A stretch of 64,000 nucleotides of DNA from the NCBI RefSeq assembly GCF_022810305.1, contig NZ_JALGQH010000006.1, positions 160,011-224,010 of the forward strand, in the 5' to 3' direction. A model generated the notes under the pieces. It searched no databases. It was given only the letters and a program-made list of their open reading frames with translations, and had not been told where the DNA came from. Origin of the DNA: Rhodococcus sp. ARC_M6 (lineage in GTDB: Bacteria; Actinomycetota; Actinomycetes; Mycobacteriales; Mycobacteriaceae). A program made the translations under genes and the position numbers. Below are positions 9,482 through 18,132 of this stretch, one piece after another (positions within the stretch are counted from its first letter, which is position 1; every line of letters begins with the position of its first letter).

Positions 9482-10609
9482 TCAGCCCAGTAGCTTCTGC
9501 AATTTCAAAGCGAGTGTGTCCCACTTCCATTCAGCGCCAACCCAGTCTCGGCCGGCAGCACCCATAGCGGCTGCTCGATCCCGATCGGAGAGTACCTCGA
9601 TCACCGAAGCTGCGATATCGGCAACCGATGTTCCGTCAACGACGAGGCCGGTCTTGTTCTGCTGCACCGTTTCCGGAGCACCACCGCTACGACCCGCGAT
9701 AACCGGTACGCCGGACGCCGACGCCTCCAGATACACGATCCCCAAACCTTCGACGTCGAGTCCCGCGCCGCGGGTACGACACGGCATCGCAAAGACATCG
9801 GCAATCGTGTGGTGCGCCGCCAGCTCAGCTGCCGGAACAGTGCCGGTGAAGACGACGTGGTCGTCCATCCCCGTCTTGCGGGCAAGTTCACGAAGACGAT
9901 CCTCGTAGGGGCCGCCGCCCACGATCACGAGAACCGCACCGTCGATGCGCTTGCGAATAGCCGGAAGCGCCTTGATCAACATGTCCTGCCCCTTGCGGGG
10001 AACCAACCTCGACAGACACAGGATCGTCGGCCGATCCCCCAACCCGTAGCGATCACGCAACTCGGACCGCGCGGCCGAATCCGGATGAAACACAGTCGTA
10101 TCCACGCCGGAAGGCAAGTGCTCCAACGCCGCCTGAGCACCGAACGCCGAAGCAAATCTTCCGCGCGTGTACTTGCTGACAAACGTCACCGCGTCCGTGT
10201 GATCACCGATCGCGCGCAACGACTGCCTCGCCCCGGGAATCATCGACCAGCCGACCTCGTGCCCGTGAGTACTCGCAATCACCCGAGACGCACCGGCACG
10301 GCGAACAACGGGCGCCAACAAGGCAAGTGGAGCAGCGGCACCGAACCACACCGACTCGCAGTCACGTTTCTCGACCAGCTTCGCAGCGCGTCTGGCGACA
10401 AACGGTGTCGGGATCATCAACGTCGTGGGATGCCTGACAACCTCGAAAGGTTGAGCGGCATCGAACTTCTTGTGCGAATCTCCTCGCCACCGCGGCGCAT
10501 AGACAATCAGCTTGTCTGCCGGAAGATGCTTCGCAAAAGTGTGGAGGTACGACTGGATCCCGCCCGGCCTGGGCGGAAAATCATTGGTCACCAATAGGGT
10601 CCGGCGCAT
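9482..10609 (-). CDS. pimB: GDP-mannose-dependent phosphatidylinositol-monomannoside alpha-1,6-mannosyltransferase
   Basis: It adds the second mannose to phosphatidyl-inositol mannoside (PIM1 to PIM2) at the cytoplasmic membrane face, toward lipomannan and lipoarabinomannan. The 375-aa GT4/GT-B protein starts TLLVTNDFPPRPGGIQSY (acceptor-domain loop), has STHGHEVGW, the nucleotide-sugar segment LSRLVPRKGQDMLI, and the EX7E motif EGLGIVYLEA with ASGVPVIAGRSGG. The ATG at 10609 matches homologues; an in-frame extension reaches 10642. Gene order equals Rv2188c, called pimB'. The identity is firm from sequence plus order. Confidence 0.92.
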   Translation of the reverse strand: MRRTLLVTNDFPPRPGGIQSYLHTFAKHLPADKLIVYAPRWRGDSHKKFDAAQPFEVVRHPTTLMIPTPFVARRAAKLVEKRDCESVWFGAAAPLALLAPVVRRAGASRVIASTHGHEVGWSMIPGARQSLRAIGDHTDAVTFVSKYTRGRFASAFGAQAALEHLPSGVDTTVFHPDSAARSELRDRYGLGDRPTILCLSRLVPRKGQDMLIKALPAIRKRIDGAVLVIVGGGPYEDRLRELARKTGMDDHVVFTGTVPAAELAAHHTIADVFAMPCRTRGAGLDVEGLGIVYLEASASGVPVIAGRSGGAPETVQQNKTGLVVDGTSVADIAASVIEVLSDRDRAAAMGAAGRDWVGAEWKWDTLALKLQKLLG

Positions 10610-10657
10610 CCGTCCACCGTAAAGCACGCACCGTAGTGCCACGCACCCTGCTCGGAC

Positions 10658-12025
10658 TCAGCCCAACCGACGATGCAGCCAATCCACCCAGCCCTCGCGC
10701 AGTTCATCCATCCCGATGCCCACTACGTCATGGATACGACGATCGATCTCCGTCGGAGTCGAAGGTCCAACGGCCAATACGCGAAAAAGCTCCGTCAGGT
10801 CCGGTTCGCCGAATCGTTCGGCGATATAGGTATTGATCGACCACGCCGACTCGTAGGCAAGGGAACTCACGACCGGCACTCCACCGAATTGCGAATCATC
10901 GGGAAACTGTGTGGGCGTTTCACCGGCACGCACTGCCGCCGCCAGGGTCGGTGCAATTTCCCTCAATGCCCGGCCGGAATTTCGATTCCCCGCGTACTCC
11001 GCATAGCCTTCGAGAACCCACATGGGCGACCCGTCGCGTGTGCGCGACCGTGCCGCGATATGCATCATTTCATGACGCAGAACCGCGCGTCTGGTAGTCG
11101 GCGTCAGACGTGACGCTGCAGCAGGTGAGAACACGATGCGCTGGCCACTGACCTCGCTTGTGCCGTCGTTGACTGCATCCGCAACCGAAACCGCTGCAAT
11201 CGACGACCCGTCGTGATGCGAGCCGACCAACGCCGTGAACTCCTCCGGCGAACCGGCCACCATCACGACGGCCCGCTCGGACCATCCGTCGCCCCACAAT
11301 TGCGTCGTATTCGCAACTGCCTCATCCAGATCCGCAGCCAGGGCGTCGACAAATGTTTGTTGACCCGGGTGCCCGACGACTACTGAATCCTCATCGGAGT
11401 TGGTCGCCACCGCCAGCGGACCGAAGTCCCACGGCCCATGCCAGGAGCCGACCGCCAGGTCAGATCCTGCAGCAGCAACGGAATCGATGATCGATCCGTC
11501 GGCGAACACGAACCAGTCTCCATCGCGCTCGGCAAAGGTCATCATCACCGATTTGTTCGTGGGCAGCACATCCACATCGCCGAGCGCATAACCGAAAACG
11601 ACCGGCGCGGTCCAGAGCGTGACGTCGCCGCTCGGCGCACCGGTTCGAGTGGCTTCGGTGAGAGTTCCCGGCGAGATCTGGTAATTCCAGTCCGAGAATC
11701 GCAAAGCCCGCGCTGAAGTTGCACGCCTTATCTCGGCTTCGAGAACCCCCGGCGCAGCAGCTTTGTCGACGAACCGAGCAAGAGTCGTCGGATCCTCGGA
11801 CATCTGAGCCTTCGCCCATGAATCTAGGAGGCCCTGAACTGCGACGACACGAACCGCATCCTGTTCCTTGATCGCACGTTCGGACGAACTCGTGGAATCC
11901 GTCAAGAAAACGGTGAGCGCCAAAACCACCACAACAGCACAACCGAGCGCGATGAGAGCCGGATACTCCCAACGACGCTGCTTTTTCGACTCTGCTACCG
12001 GAGCGGTCATGTGGTCAGTCGACAC
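10658..12025 (-). CDS. Membrane-anchored gluzincin-like putative metallopeptidase
   Basis: A 455-aa protein with one N-terminal transmembrane segment (residues ~21-42, IALGCAVVVVLALTVFL), then a long extracytoplasmic part. Near residue 315 is HEMMH, an HExxH zinc site, followed 18 residues later by WVLEGYAEYAG, whose Glu would be the third ligand (gluzincin pattern). The region before it resembles a nuclear-transport-factor-like fold with substituted loops, but I do not assign it. The GTG at 12025 has no ribosome site; TACACT lies seven bases upstream, which suggests a leaderless message. An ATG at 12010 is an alternative. A homologue sits at the same place in mycobacteria (Rv2189c region). 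Substrate is unknown. Confidence 0.7.
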   Translation of the reverse strand: MSTDHMTAPVAESKKQRRWEYPALIALGCAVVVVLALTVFLTDSTSSSERAIKEQDAVRVVAVQGLLDSWAKAQMSEDPTTLARFVDKAAAPGVLEAEIRRATSARALRFSDWNYQISPGTLTEATRTGAPSGDVTLWTAPVVFGYALGDVDVLPTNKSVMMTFAERDGDWFVFADGSIIDSVAAAGSDLAVGSWHGPWDFGPLAVATNSDEDSVVVGHPGQQTFVDALAADLDEAVANTTQLWGDGWSERAVVMVAGSPEEFTALVGSHHDGSSIAAVSVADAVNDGTSEVSGQRIVFSPAAASRLTPTTRRAVLRHEMMHIAARSRTRDGSPMWVLEGYAEYAGNRNSGRALREIAPTLAAAVRAGETPTQFPDDSQFGGVPVVSSLAYESAWSINTYIAERFGEPDLTELFRVLAVGPSTPTEIDRRIHDVVGIGMDELREGWVDWLHRRLG

Positions 12026-12032
12026 GCTGCCG

Positions 12033-12056
12033 AGTGTAGGAGACGCAACGGTCTCC
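12033..12056 (-). promoter_or_regulatory. Candidate -10 box and overlapping inverted repeat for the peptidase-like gene
   Basis: Reading the minus strand, TACACT (12038 to 12033) lies seven bases before the GTG start, where a leaderless -10 would be. It directly follows a perfect inverted repeat GGAGAC-N6-GTCTCC at 12039-12056, which would sit in the -10/-35 spacer and could be an operator. Confidence 0.4.
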
Positions 12057-12093
12057 TATTCCAATGCCCAGGTCACACGTAGTGAAATGCCGC

Positions 12094-13146
12094 TCAATAG
12101 CGACGCGCGGTGGAGAACGGCATGCCTGCCATCGACTGCACCTTTACCGGAACACCGAATGTCGAGGCATGGAGAATGTTCCCGTCGCCCGCATAGATTC
12201 CGACATGCGAATTGTCGCTGTAGAACGTCACGATATCGCCGGGCTGTAGCTGATCACGCGAAATAGGTGTGCCACCCGCTGCCTGCGCCTGACTCGACCG
12301 CGGCAGGGTCTTCCCGACCTGCTTGTAGGACCACACGACAAGACCGGAGCAGTCGAACTCGTCGGGTCCGGTAGCTCCCCAGACATAGGGATCACCGATT
12401 CGGGTCAGTCCGGCCTGGAGTGCTGCTGTGCCCGACCCGGGCGTCAAGTTAGCCAAAATTTTGCTGGAATCAACTCCGGGTGGGAAGGTTGTCCCGCTCA
12501 ACTGCACACGTTCGGACTCAGTCAGATTGTCGAAGGCCTTGGTAACCTCGGCAACCTGCGCCTGAAGCTCGCTTTGTTTCCGCTGCAGATCATCACTGAG
12601 CGCCTTCGCCTGGTCAGCCGCCGTCCGCGCTTCATCCGCTGACTGCTTCGAGGATTCCGCTGCCCGGCGAGCATCGCCAGTAGCTTCGTTGAACTGACGG
12701 ACCTGGACGGCCGCATCATTGGAGATGACGTCGAGCGCCGACATCTGATCAAGCAACTGCTGCGGAGAATCACTGACCATCAACGCAAAGAGGCGATTGG
12801 TCCGCGCGCCCTGATAGTTCGCCGTCGCAATGCGATTCACAGCCGGCGCAACCTCGGAAACTCGTACGTTTGCCGCGTCGTATCGCTCCTGATCAGCCGC
12901 GAAGCGCGTGTCGGTATCGAGGCGCAACGCCTCTTTTGCATCCAGATCGATCTGCGCGTTGTGCAATGCCTCGTTGGTTTGTTCGGACACCCGGGCAAGT
13001 TCCCCAAGTTTCTCGAGCGCCTCGGTGGGGTTGCTGATCACCGGATCGGCAGTCGCCGGCAACGCCGGCAACGCGACGAGACCGATAGCCAACGCACTTA
13101 CCGTCAGCGCAGTACGGACTCGACTGAACTTCTTCGATGAAACCAC
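12094..13146 (-). CDS. NlpC/P60 family peptidoglycan endopeptidase with coiled-coil domain (Rv2190c type)
   Basis: A 350-aa secreted cell-wall hydrolase. It has a Sec signal peptide ending near ALPATADP, then a long alpha-helical coiled-coil region (residues ~45-210, rich in A, Q, E, D). The C-terminal NlpC/P60 domain has the catalytic Cys in DEFDCSGLV, the His in NSHVGIYAG and the third polar residue in the HAS strand. It cleaves stem peptides between D-Glu and meso-DAP by family analogy. The GTG at 13146 is preferred since GGAGAG lies nine bases before it; the TTG at 13155 is too close to that site. The second NlpC/P60 gene lies directly upstream. Confidence 0.88.
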   Translation of the reverse strand: MVSSKKFSRVRTALTVSALAIGLVALPALPATADPVISNPTEALEKLGELARVSEQTNEALHNAQIDLDAKEALRLDTDTRFAADQERYDAANVRVSEVAPAVNRIATANYQGARTNRLFALMVSDSPQQLLDQMSALDVISNDAAVQVRQFNEATGDARRAAESSKQSADEARTAADQAKALSDDLQRKQSELQAQVAEVTKAFDNLTESERVQLSGTTFPPGVDSSKILANLTPGSGTAALQAGLTRIGDPYVWGATGPDEFDCSGLVVWSYKQVGKTLPRSSQAQAAGGTPISRDQLQPGDIVTFYSDNSHVGIYAGDGNILHASTFGVPVKVQSMAGMPFSTARRY

Positions 13147-13224
13147 GGAACGCAACTCTCCGTCTCACTCTTACGATCCCACCAGAGTTGGCCGGATCTG
13201 TTAGCTGGATGTCAACTACTCACA

Positions 13225-13297
13225 CTACCGGTAGACAGCACCTAATGTCACGATCAGGTTACGGAACGGCATAGGTTTACGCCTACTCACCAGTAGG
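13225..13297 (-). promoter_or_regulatory. Candidate regulatory sites upstream of the coiled-coil NlpC/P60 gene
   Basis: The region holds a perfect palindrome CTACCGGTAG (13225-13234), a spaced inverted repeat CCTACT-CACC-AGTAGG (13282-13297), and on the minus strand the direct repeat GTAAC-N6-GTGAC (13262 to 13247), which resembles a MtrA or GlnR type half-site pair. No regulator is proven. Confidence 0.35.
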
Positions 13298-13339
13298 TAT
13301 ATCGCCATGAAGTACTGGGTGAAATGACCTGAAAAAACA

Positions 13340-13377
13340 AATGTGGGCCTCGAATCACGAGATTCGAGGCCCACATT
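13340..13377 (-). terminator. Terminator of the second NlpC/P60 gene
   Basis: Two 17-nt arms starting AATGTGGGCCTCGAATC pair perfectly around ACGA. On the minus strand a TTGTTTTTT tract follows, as in an intrinsic terminator. Confidence 0.92.
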
Positions 13378-13455
13378 CGGCAAAGCTGTGGAGCTACCCC
13401 AGTCGGTGGCGGATCGAACCGGACTCCGCGAGAAGCCGTCGATCAGTCACACGGA

Positions 13456-14031
13456 TCAGAAGCGGCGAGCGCCGTCGTACGGCATCGACGACACGGGAGC
13501 CACCTTCACGGGCTGACCTGCGGTCGATGCATGGATGACATTGCCGTTGCCGGCGTAGATGCCCGAGTGCGATCCGCCGTAGAACGAAATCACGTCGCCG
13601 ACGCGAAGATCGGACTGAGCAACTGCGACACCGGCCGCGGCCTGGTCGTAGCTCGTACGCGGGATGTTGAGACCGGCCTGCTTGTATGCCCACTGGATGA
13701 GGCCGGAGCAATCGAATGCGTCCGGGCCCGCTGCGCCGTACACGTACGGGGAGCCCAGCTTGCTCTCTGCGGCGCGAACAGCCTGCTCACCAATGGTGGA
13801 GATGGGAGCGGCCGGTGCAGCCTGCGCGAGGGGCGCAAGTGAACCCGTGTCAGTGACGCCGGGAATAACCGGAAGTGTGGGAAGCGAGACGCCCGGAATG
13901 TCAAACGTTCCGACGCCGGGGATGTTGATGGGGTCTGCCGAGGCAGGTGCAGCGGTAGTAGCGAATGCTCCGGCTGCCAGTGCGCCTGCGACTACCAAAG
14001 TCGCCGAACGCTTGAAACTATGTGACGCCAC
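13456..14031 (-). CDS. Secreted NlpC/P60 domain protein (short RipB/RipD-like)
   Basis: A 191-aa exported protein with a signal peptide cut near PASADP, a short Pro/Gly/Val-rich linker, and an NlpC/P60 domain from about residue 82. The domain has the Cys in DAFDCSGLIQWAY and the His in GSHSGIYAG, and ends MPYDGARRF, very like the end of the neighbouring hydrolase (MPFSTARRY). It is probably a peptidoglycan D-Glu-DAP endopeptidase, but lacks the coiled coil. Translation starts at GTG with GGAG eleven bases upstream. Its long leader contains a ydaO-type riboswitch, so its expression should respond to c-di-AMP, as for other actinobacterial wall hydrolases. Confidence 0.88.
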   Translation of the reverse strand: MASHSFKRSATLVVAGALAAGAFATTAAPASADPINIPGVGTFDIPGVSLPTLPVIPGVTDTGSLAPLAQAAPAAPISTIGEQAVRAAESKLGSPYVYGAAGPDAFDCSGLIQWAYKQAGLNIPRTSYDQAAAGVAVAQSDLRVGDVISFYGGSHSGIYAGNGNVIHASTAGQPVKVAPVSSMPYDGARRF

Positions 14032-14059
14032 TTTAAGAGGTGCTCCATTTCTTCCATTC

Positions 14060-14255
14060 GTCCGCCGACCGAGTTAGCTGACGGGTTCGGGCTGGGAAGA
14101 GTCAGCCCTACCCGCGTGGTCTGCAGCGATCAAGCATGCTGCACCCCAGGCGGGATTCACCCCAGTGGAAACTTGGGTTCCCGGTTCGGGTTCCTCGCGG
14201 AGATCCCGATTAGGCGGTTCCTGACGATGCCGGTCCGTCTTTGGTCCGGCAAGAC
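14060..14255 (-). ncRNA. ydaO/yuaA (cyclic di-AMP) riboswitch
   Basis: Reading the minus strand, the leader of the short NlpC/P60 gene contains the conserved blocks of this class in order: GGGAACCC, GGGGTGAATCCC, GGGTAGGGCTGAC and CGAACCCGTCAGCTAAC. These are the invariant parts of the ydaO family, known to bind c-di-AMP and found before NlpC/P60 and Rpf genes in actinobacteria. The outer limits are approximate. The last conserved block ends about 40 bases before the GTG, so the switch probably acts on translation or on a nearby stop signal. Confidence 0.92.
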
Positions 14256-14386
14256 TTCGTTAGGTCTCAGGAAGGTTACGAAATGATCGCGGCGATGTCG
14301 ACCGCATCGCGCATTTGATGCGCGATTCGTCCGATTCTCTGTCTTCTCGCGCTCGTTACGCCAATACGATCACAGCGAGATAACGA

Positions 14387-14638
14387 TTAGTCTGGTTTGC
14401 AGACCGTAGCCGACACGTTTCCGTTGTAGGCGAACCACAACCAAAGGCCGCGGCGGGCGCCCCGCCCCAGATCAGAAGTACTTACGTACCGGTAGGACCT
14501 TTCCGGTTTTGCAAGATCACGAACCGACATCGAGGCGCCTACTTGGACACCACAGAGCGTGCCGAATCGGATCAGCACCTCGATGGCCGATCCAAAATTC
14601 AGGCAAACTGTGACGCTCGTCTCTCTTGCGTTATTCAT
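14387..14638 (-). CDS. Possible small hypothetical protein
   Basis: An 83-codon frame with ATG at 14638 that would end in SATVCKPD. It has two or three cysteines and an aromatic patch (RRGLWLWFAYNG). I recognise no family, the ribosome site is weak, and it lies between the exonuclease gene, which is divergent, and the riboswitch. It could be a real short secreted or regulatory protein, or chance. The bases from 14276 to 14386 hold no gene. Confidence 0.25.
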   Translation of the reverse strand: MNNARETSVTVCLNFGSAIEVLIRFGTLCGVQVGASMSVRDLAKPERSYRYVSTSDLGRGARRGLWLWFAYNGNVSATVCKPD

Positions 14639-14757
14639 CGCGAAATGACTGGTGCCTCAACGCGATTTACCCAGCCTCCGAACGTCCCGAAATCCAAGTC
14701 GAAGGTCCTTCTCCGGCCCGACAAAACCTGTCGGACTCTCCCTCTACTGTCTCCTCT

Positions 14758-16536
14758 GTGAGTCCTGCCTCCGCCGAAGCTTTTCCTGCCGCCTCTGAAC
14801 TCAGCCCGCACAACGGGCGTCAGTTGTCGTTCGACGAACTGGACACACCTCTCAGTGAGACCACGTTCGTCATCGTCGACCTCGAAACAACAGGCGGCAG
14901 TGCGGATCAAGATTCGATCACCGAAATCGGCGCCGTCAAGATTCGTGGCGGCCGAGTACTCGGCGAGATGGCAACGCTGGTAGATCCCGGACGATCGATC
15001 CCGCCGTACATCGTCGAGCTGACCGGAATCACCGACGCAATGCTGATCAATGCTCCCCGTATCGATCGAGTACTGCCAGCATTTCTCGAATTCGCCGAAG
15101 GCGCCGTCCTCGTGGCTCACAACGCCCCGTTCGACATCGGATTCCTCAAGGCCGCAGCGTCCCGCACCAGCCGCCCCTGGCCGGCCTTCCGGGTGCTCTG
15201 CACGGTCAAACTCGCCCGGCGGGTCCTCACCCGCGACGAAGCACCCTCGGTGAAGCTCTCCGCGCTCGCGCACCTCTTCCAAGTCAGCACCCAGCCGACG
15301 CACCGAGCCCTCGACGACGCCCGAGCAACCGTCGACGTCCTCCACGGATTAATCGACCGCGTCGGCAACCAAGGCGTCCACAGTTACAGCGAACTGATCG
15401 ACTATCTGCCCAATATCTCGTCACACCAGCGGGCAAAACGATCCTTCGCGACCGACCTCCCCCGAAGTCCGGGTGTGTATCTCTTTCGCGGCCCTTCCGA
15501 CGAAGCTCTGTACATCGGGACGGCGGTAGATCTGCGTCGTCGGGTCCGCACCTACTTCACAGGCTCCGAAACCCGCGGCCGCATGAAGGAGATGGTGGCC
15601 CTGGCCACCCGCGTCGACCACGTCGAGTGTTCCCACGCCCTCGAGGCCGGCGTACGCGAGCTTCGACTCCTCGCTGCACATGCTCCCCCGTACAACCGTC
15701 GCTCGAAGTTCCCCAAACGTGGTTGGTGGATCACCCTCACCGACGAGGCCTTTCCGAGGCTGTCCGTGGCCCGCACCCCGACGCCCCATTGCGTGGGGCC
15801 GTTCAGCTCGCGTGCCACCGCGCTCGACGTGGCCGAGACCGTCGCCGAGTTCACGGGCTTGCGCACCTGCACCAAACGGTTAGCCCATGGTGCCGTCCAC
15901 GGCCCTGCCTGCCCCGCACGCGAAGTAGGTTCCTGTCCGGCAACTCCCCCAGCCGGAAGCACGGCCGCCTCCGACATCACGGAAGAGCAATACGCGTCCA
16001 CCGCAGCCGAGGTTCGCACATTTCTGCTGGGCCACCACGACCGTCCCTTGCAACGGATGAAGGACCGAATCGAAGGATTGTCTGCCGACGCCCACTTCGA
16101 GACTGCGGCCCGACTTCGAGATCGAACTGCCGCAGTTGCCGTCGCACTGCAACGGACCCAGCGACTCGCCGCAGTCGCCGAAATAGATCAATTGGTTCTG
16201 GCCCACCCCGCTTCCGAGGGAGGCTGGGAATTGGCAGTGATACGAGCAGGTCGACTGGCCTCAGCGGGGCTAGCTCGACGAGGCACCCATCCCATGCCGG
16301 TAGTCGACGCCATCGTCGCTGCAGCAGAAACTGTGTTTCCCGACGACGCTCCCCTCCGCGGCGCTCCCCCGGAAGAACTCGCTTTGATCGTCCGTTGGCT
16401 CGGCTCCGACGGCGTCCGAATCGTCTCGGCCACATCGGGATATGCGGAGCCTGCGATGGGTGCCGGTCGCTGGGCGGAGTGGTGCCAACTCGCCAAGGCC
16501 GGAGCCCAATCCGAGCCACGCCGAGAGCCACTGTGA
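14758..16536 (+). CDS. DEDDh 3'-5' exonuclease fused to a GIY-YIG endonuclease domain
   Basis: A 592-aa nuclease. Residues ~35-200 form a DnaQ/epsilon-like exonuclease: VIVDLETTGG (DxE), LVAHNAPFDIGFL, and HRALDDARAT (DEDDh His and Asp). Residues ~230-310 form an UvrC-like GIY-YIG domain (SPGVYLFRG, ALYIGTAVDLRRRV). Next come a Cys-containing segment and a C-terminal region like UvrC UvrB-interaction parts (DRIEGLSADAHFETAARLRD). The same fusion occurs in M. tuberculosis (Rv2191). It probably acts in DNA repair, but has no UvrC C-terminal endonuclease half. The GTG at 14758 is chosen because the conserved part starts there; the frame extends to 14626. Confidence 0.88.
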   Translation: MSPASAEAFPAASELSPHNGRQLSFDELDTPLSETTFVIVDLETTGGSADQDSITEIGAVKIRGGRVLGEMATLVDPGRSIPPYIVELTGITDAMLINAPRIDRVLPAFLEFAEGAVLVAHNAPFDIGFLKAAASRTSRPWPAFRVLCTVKLARRVLTRDEAPSVKLSALAHLFQVSTQPTHRALDDARATVDVLHGLIDRVGNQGVHSYSELIDYLPNISSHQRAKRSFATDLPRSPGVYLFRGPSDEALYIGTAVDLRRRVRTYFTGSETRGRMKEMVALATRVDHVECSHALEAGVRELRLLAAHAPPYNRRSKFPKRGWWITLTDEAFPRLSVARTPTPHCVGPFSSRATALDVAETVAEFTGLRTCTKRLAHGAVHGPACPAREVGSCPATPPAGSTAASDITEEQYASTAAEVRTFLLGHHDRPLQRMKDRIEGLSADAHFETAARLRDRTAAVAVALQRTQRLAAVAEIDQLVLAHPASEGGWELAVIRAGRLASAGLARRGTHPMPVVDAIVAAAETVFPDDAPLRGAPPEELALIVRWLGSDGVRIVSATSGYAEPAMGAGRWAEWCQLAKAGAQSEPRREPL

Positions 16537-16627
16537 TCCGCCGGTCCGGCAACTGATCGTGAGGACATAAGCTCGATCCAGCTTTACCGGAGTTCACGCT
16601 GTACCGGAGTTCAATCAGAGGAGAGAC

Positions 16628-16903
16628 ATGATCAACGCCATCGTCATGATTCACGCCGAATCCGCACGGATCCCGGAGACAGCACAGGCTGTCGCCGATA
16701 TCCCCGGCGTCAGCGAGGTGTACTCCTGTGCAGGTGATATCGACCTGATTGCGGTGGTCAAAGTGCGGGACCACGCTCAGATCGCAGACGTAGTCACCGG
16801 TGGCATCAACAAGGTTCACGGAGTGACGAAGACCGCCACCCACATTGCGTTCCAGTCCTTCTCCAGCGCTGACGTCGAGGCCGGTTTCTCCCTCGGCGAA
16901 TGA
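16628..16903 (+). CDS. Stand-alone RAM domain protein (Lrp/AsnC C-terminal type)
   Basis: A 91-aa protein consisting only of the ligand-binding and oligomerisation domain of Lrp/AsnC regulators: NAIVMIHAESARIPETAQAV, the turn SEVYSCAGDIDLIAVVKV, and the last strand ATHIAFQSFSS. The DNA-binding helix-turn-helix is absent. Such single-domain proteins bind amino acids and may modulate full-length Lrp proteins. A strong GAGGAGAG site lies just before the ATG. It converges on trpD, which invites a link to tryptophan sensing, but this is inference. Confidence 0.85.
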   Translation: MINAIVMIHAESARIPETAQAVADIPGVSEVYSCAGDIDLIAVVKVRDHAQIADVVTGGINKVHGVTKTATHIAFQSFSSADVEAGFSLGE

Positions 16904-16923
16904 CCGTCAAGCCCGGCTGATCG

Positions 16924-18015
16924 TCAGGCGCCTTCGGCCAACGCCACCGTGAGCGACGCCCACCGGCGCAACAACTCCGCCGCCGCGCCACTGTCGATTG
17001 CGGTGGAGGCCGATGCCATACCGGCCGCAATCGCACCTTCCAGGTCGTCACCGACCCCGTTGAAGGCTGCGATGGCGGCACCGGCGTTGAGTAGCACTGC
17101 GTCTCGGACCGGACCGGCCTCACCCGACAGCAGCGTTCTCGCCGCGGCTGCATTCACATCTGCGTCACCGCCCCGCAACTGATCCAAGGGAACGCGCGCG
17201 ATGCCGAGGTCGCGCGGGTCCAACGTAGCGATTCTGACCTTGCCGTCGGCGACAACGTAGACCGTCGACGTAGTCGACGTAGTCAACTCGTCCAATCCGT
17301 CGTCTCCGCGCACCACCAATGCCGAATTACCGCGCTGCGCAAGCACTCCCGCAACCACTGAAATCAGCTTCGGAAACGCACACCCGATCAATCCCGCGCG
17401 CGGACGTGCCGGGTTGGTCAGCGGACCCAGCACATTGAACGCCGTCGGGATTCCGATTTCCTTACGCGGAGCCGCGGCAAATCGCAGAGCCGGATGGAAT
17501 ACGGGTGCGAAGCAGAATCCGATGCCTACCTCGTCGACACAACGCGCCACCTGCTCCGGGCCCAAGTTGATTCGCACGCCCAGCGCCTCGAGCACGTCGG
17601 CACCACCACTCTTGGACGACGCCGCACGGTTACCGTGCTTGACGACGCGAATTCCCGATGCTGCCACCACAATTGAGGCCATTGTCGAGATGTTGACCGT
17701 GTTGGAGCGGTCGCCTCCCGTCCCCACGATGTCGACGACGTCGGAATCCACGGGAACAGCTTTGGAATGTTCGAGCATGGCGTCGGCGAGGCCCTGCAAC
17801 TCGGCCGGCGTCTCGCCCTTCATCTTCAGACCCACACCGAACGCGGCGATCTGCGCGGAACTTGCGTTGTCGGACATGATCTCGCGCATCGCCCAACGAG
17901 AGTCGTCCAACGAGAGATCGTGTCCGTCGGTGAGTATCCCGAGAATCATCGGCCAGGACCGCACCACTGCGCTCGAATCGGCGTTCACAGCGTTGGATGC
18001 GTCGGTGCCGGCCAT
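16924..18015 (-). CDS. trpD: Anthranilate phosphoribosyltransferase
   Basis: It joins anthranilate and phosphoribosyl pyrophosphate in tryptophan synthesis. The 363-aa protein has the N-terminal helical domain, the PRPP-binding loop [36 protein letters not shown], and the anthranilate-site blocks ([23 protein letters not shown]). The start ATG at 18015 matches the family length. It lies alone, away from a trp operon, as in mycobacteria (Rv2192c), and stands back to back with a small hypothetical gene. Confidence 0.95.
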   Translation of the reverse strand: MAGTDASNAVNADSSAVVRSWPMILGILTDGHDLSLDDSRWAMREIMSDNASSAQIAAFGVGLKMKGETPAELQGLADAMLEHSKAVPVDSDVVDIVGTGGDRSNTVNISTMASIVVAASGIRVVKHGNRAASSKSGGADVLEALGVRINLGPEQVARCVDEVGIGFCFAPVFHPALRFAAAPRKEIGIPTAFNVLGPLTNPARPRAGLIGCAFPKLISVVAGVLAQRGNSALVVRGDDGLDELTTSTTSTVYVVADGKVRIATLDPRDLGIARVPLDQLRGGDADVNAAAARTLLSGEAGPVRDAVLLNAGAAIAAFNGVGDDLEGAIAAGMASASTAIDSGAAAELLRRWASLTVALAEGA

Positions 18016-18132
18016 GTACTTCGGTCCCCTTGTGAGTCGTGCTGGATCTGACCATCGCAGCCTAGTCAGTGCTGTGCCAGGTCCTTGAAGTTGGCCCGGT
18101 CACAGAAACACGCCACCTGCCCCGAAACTCGG

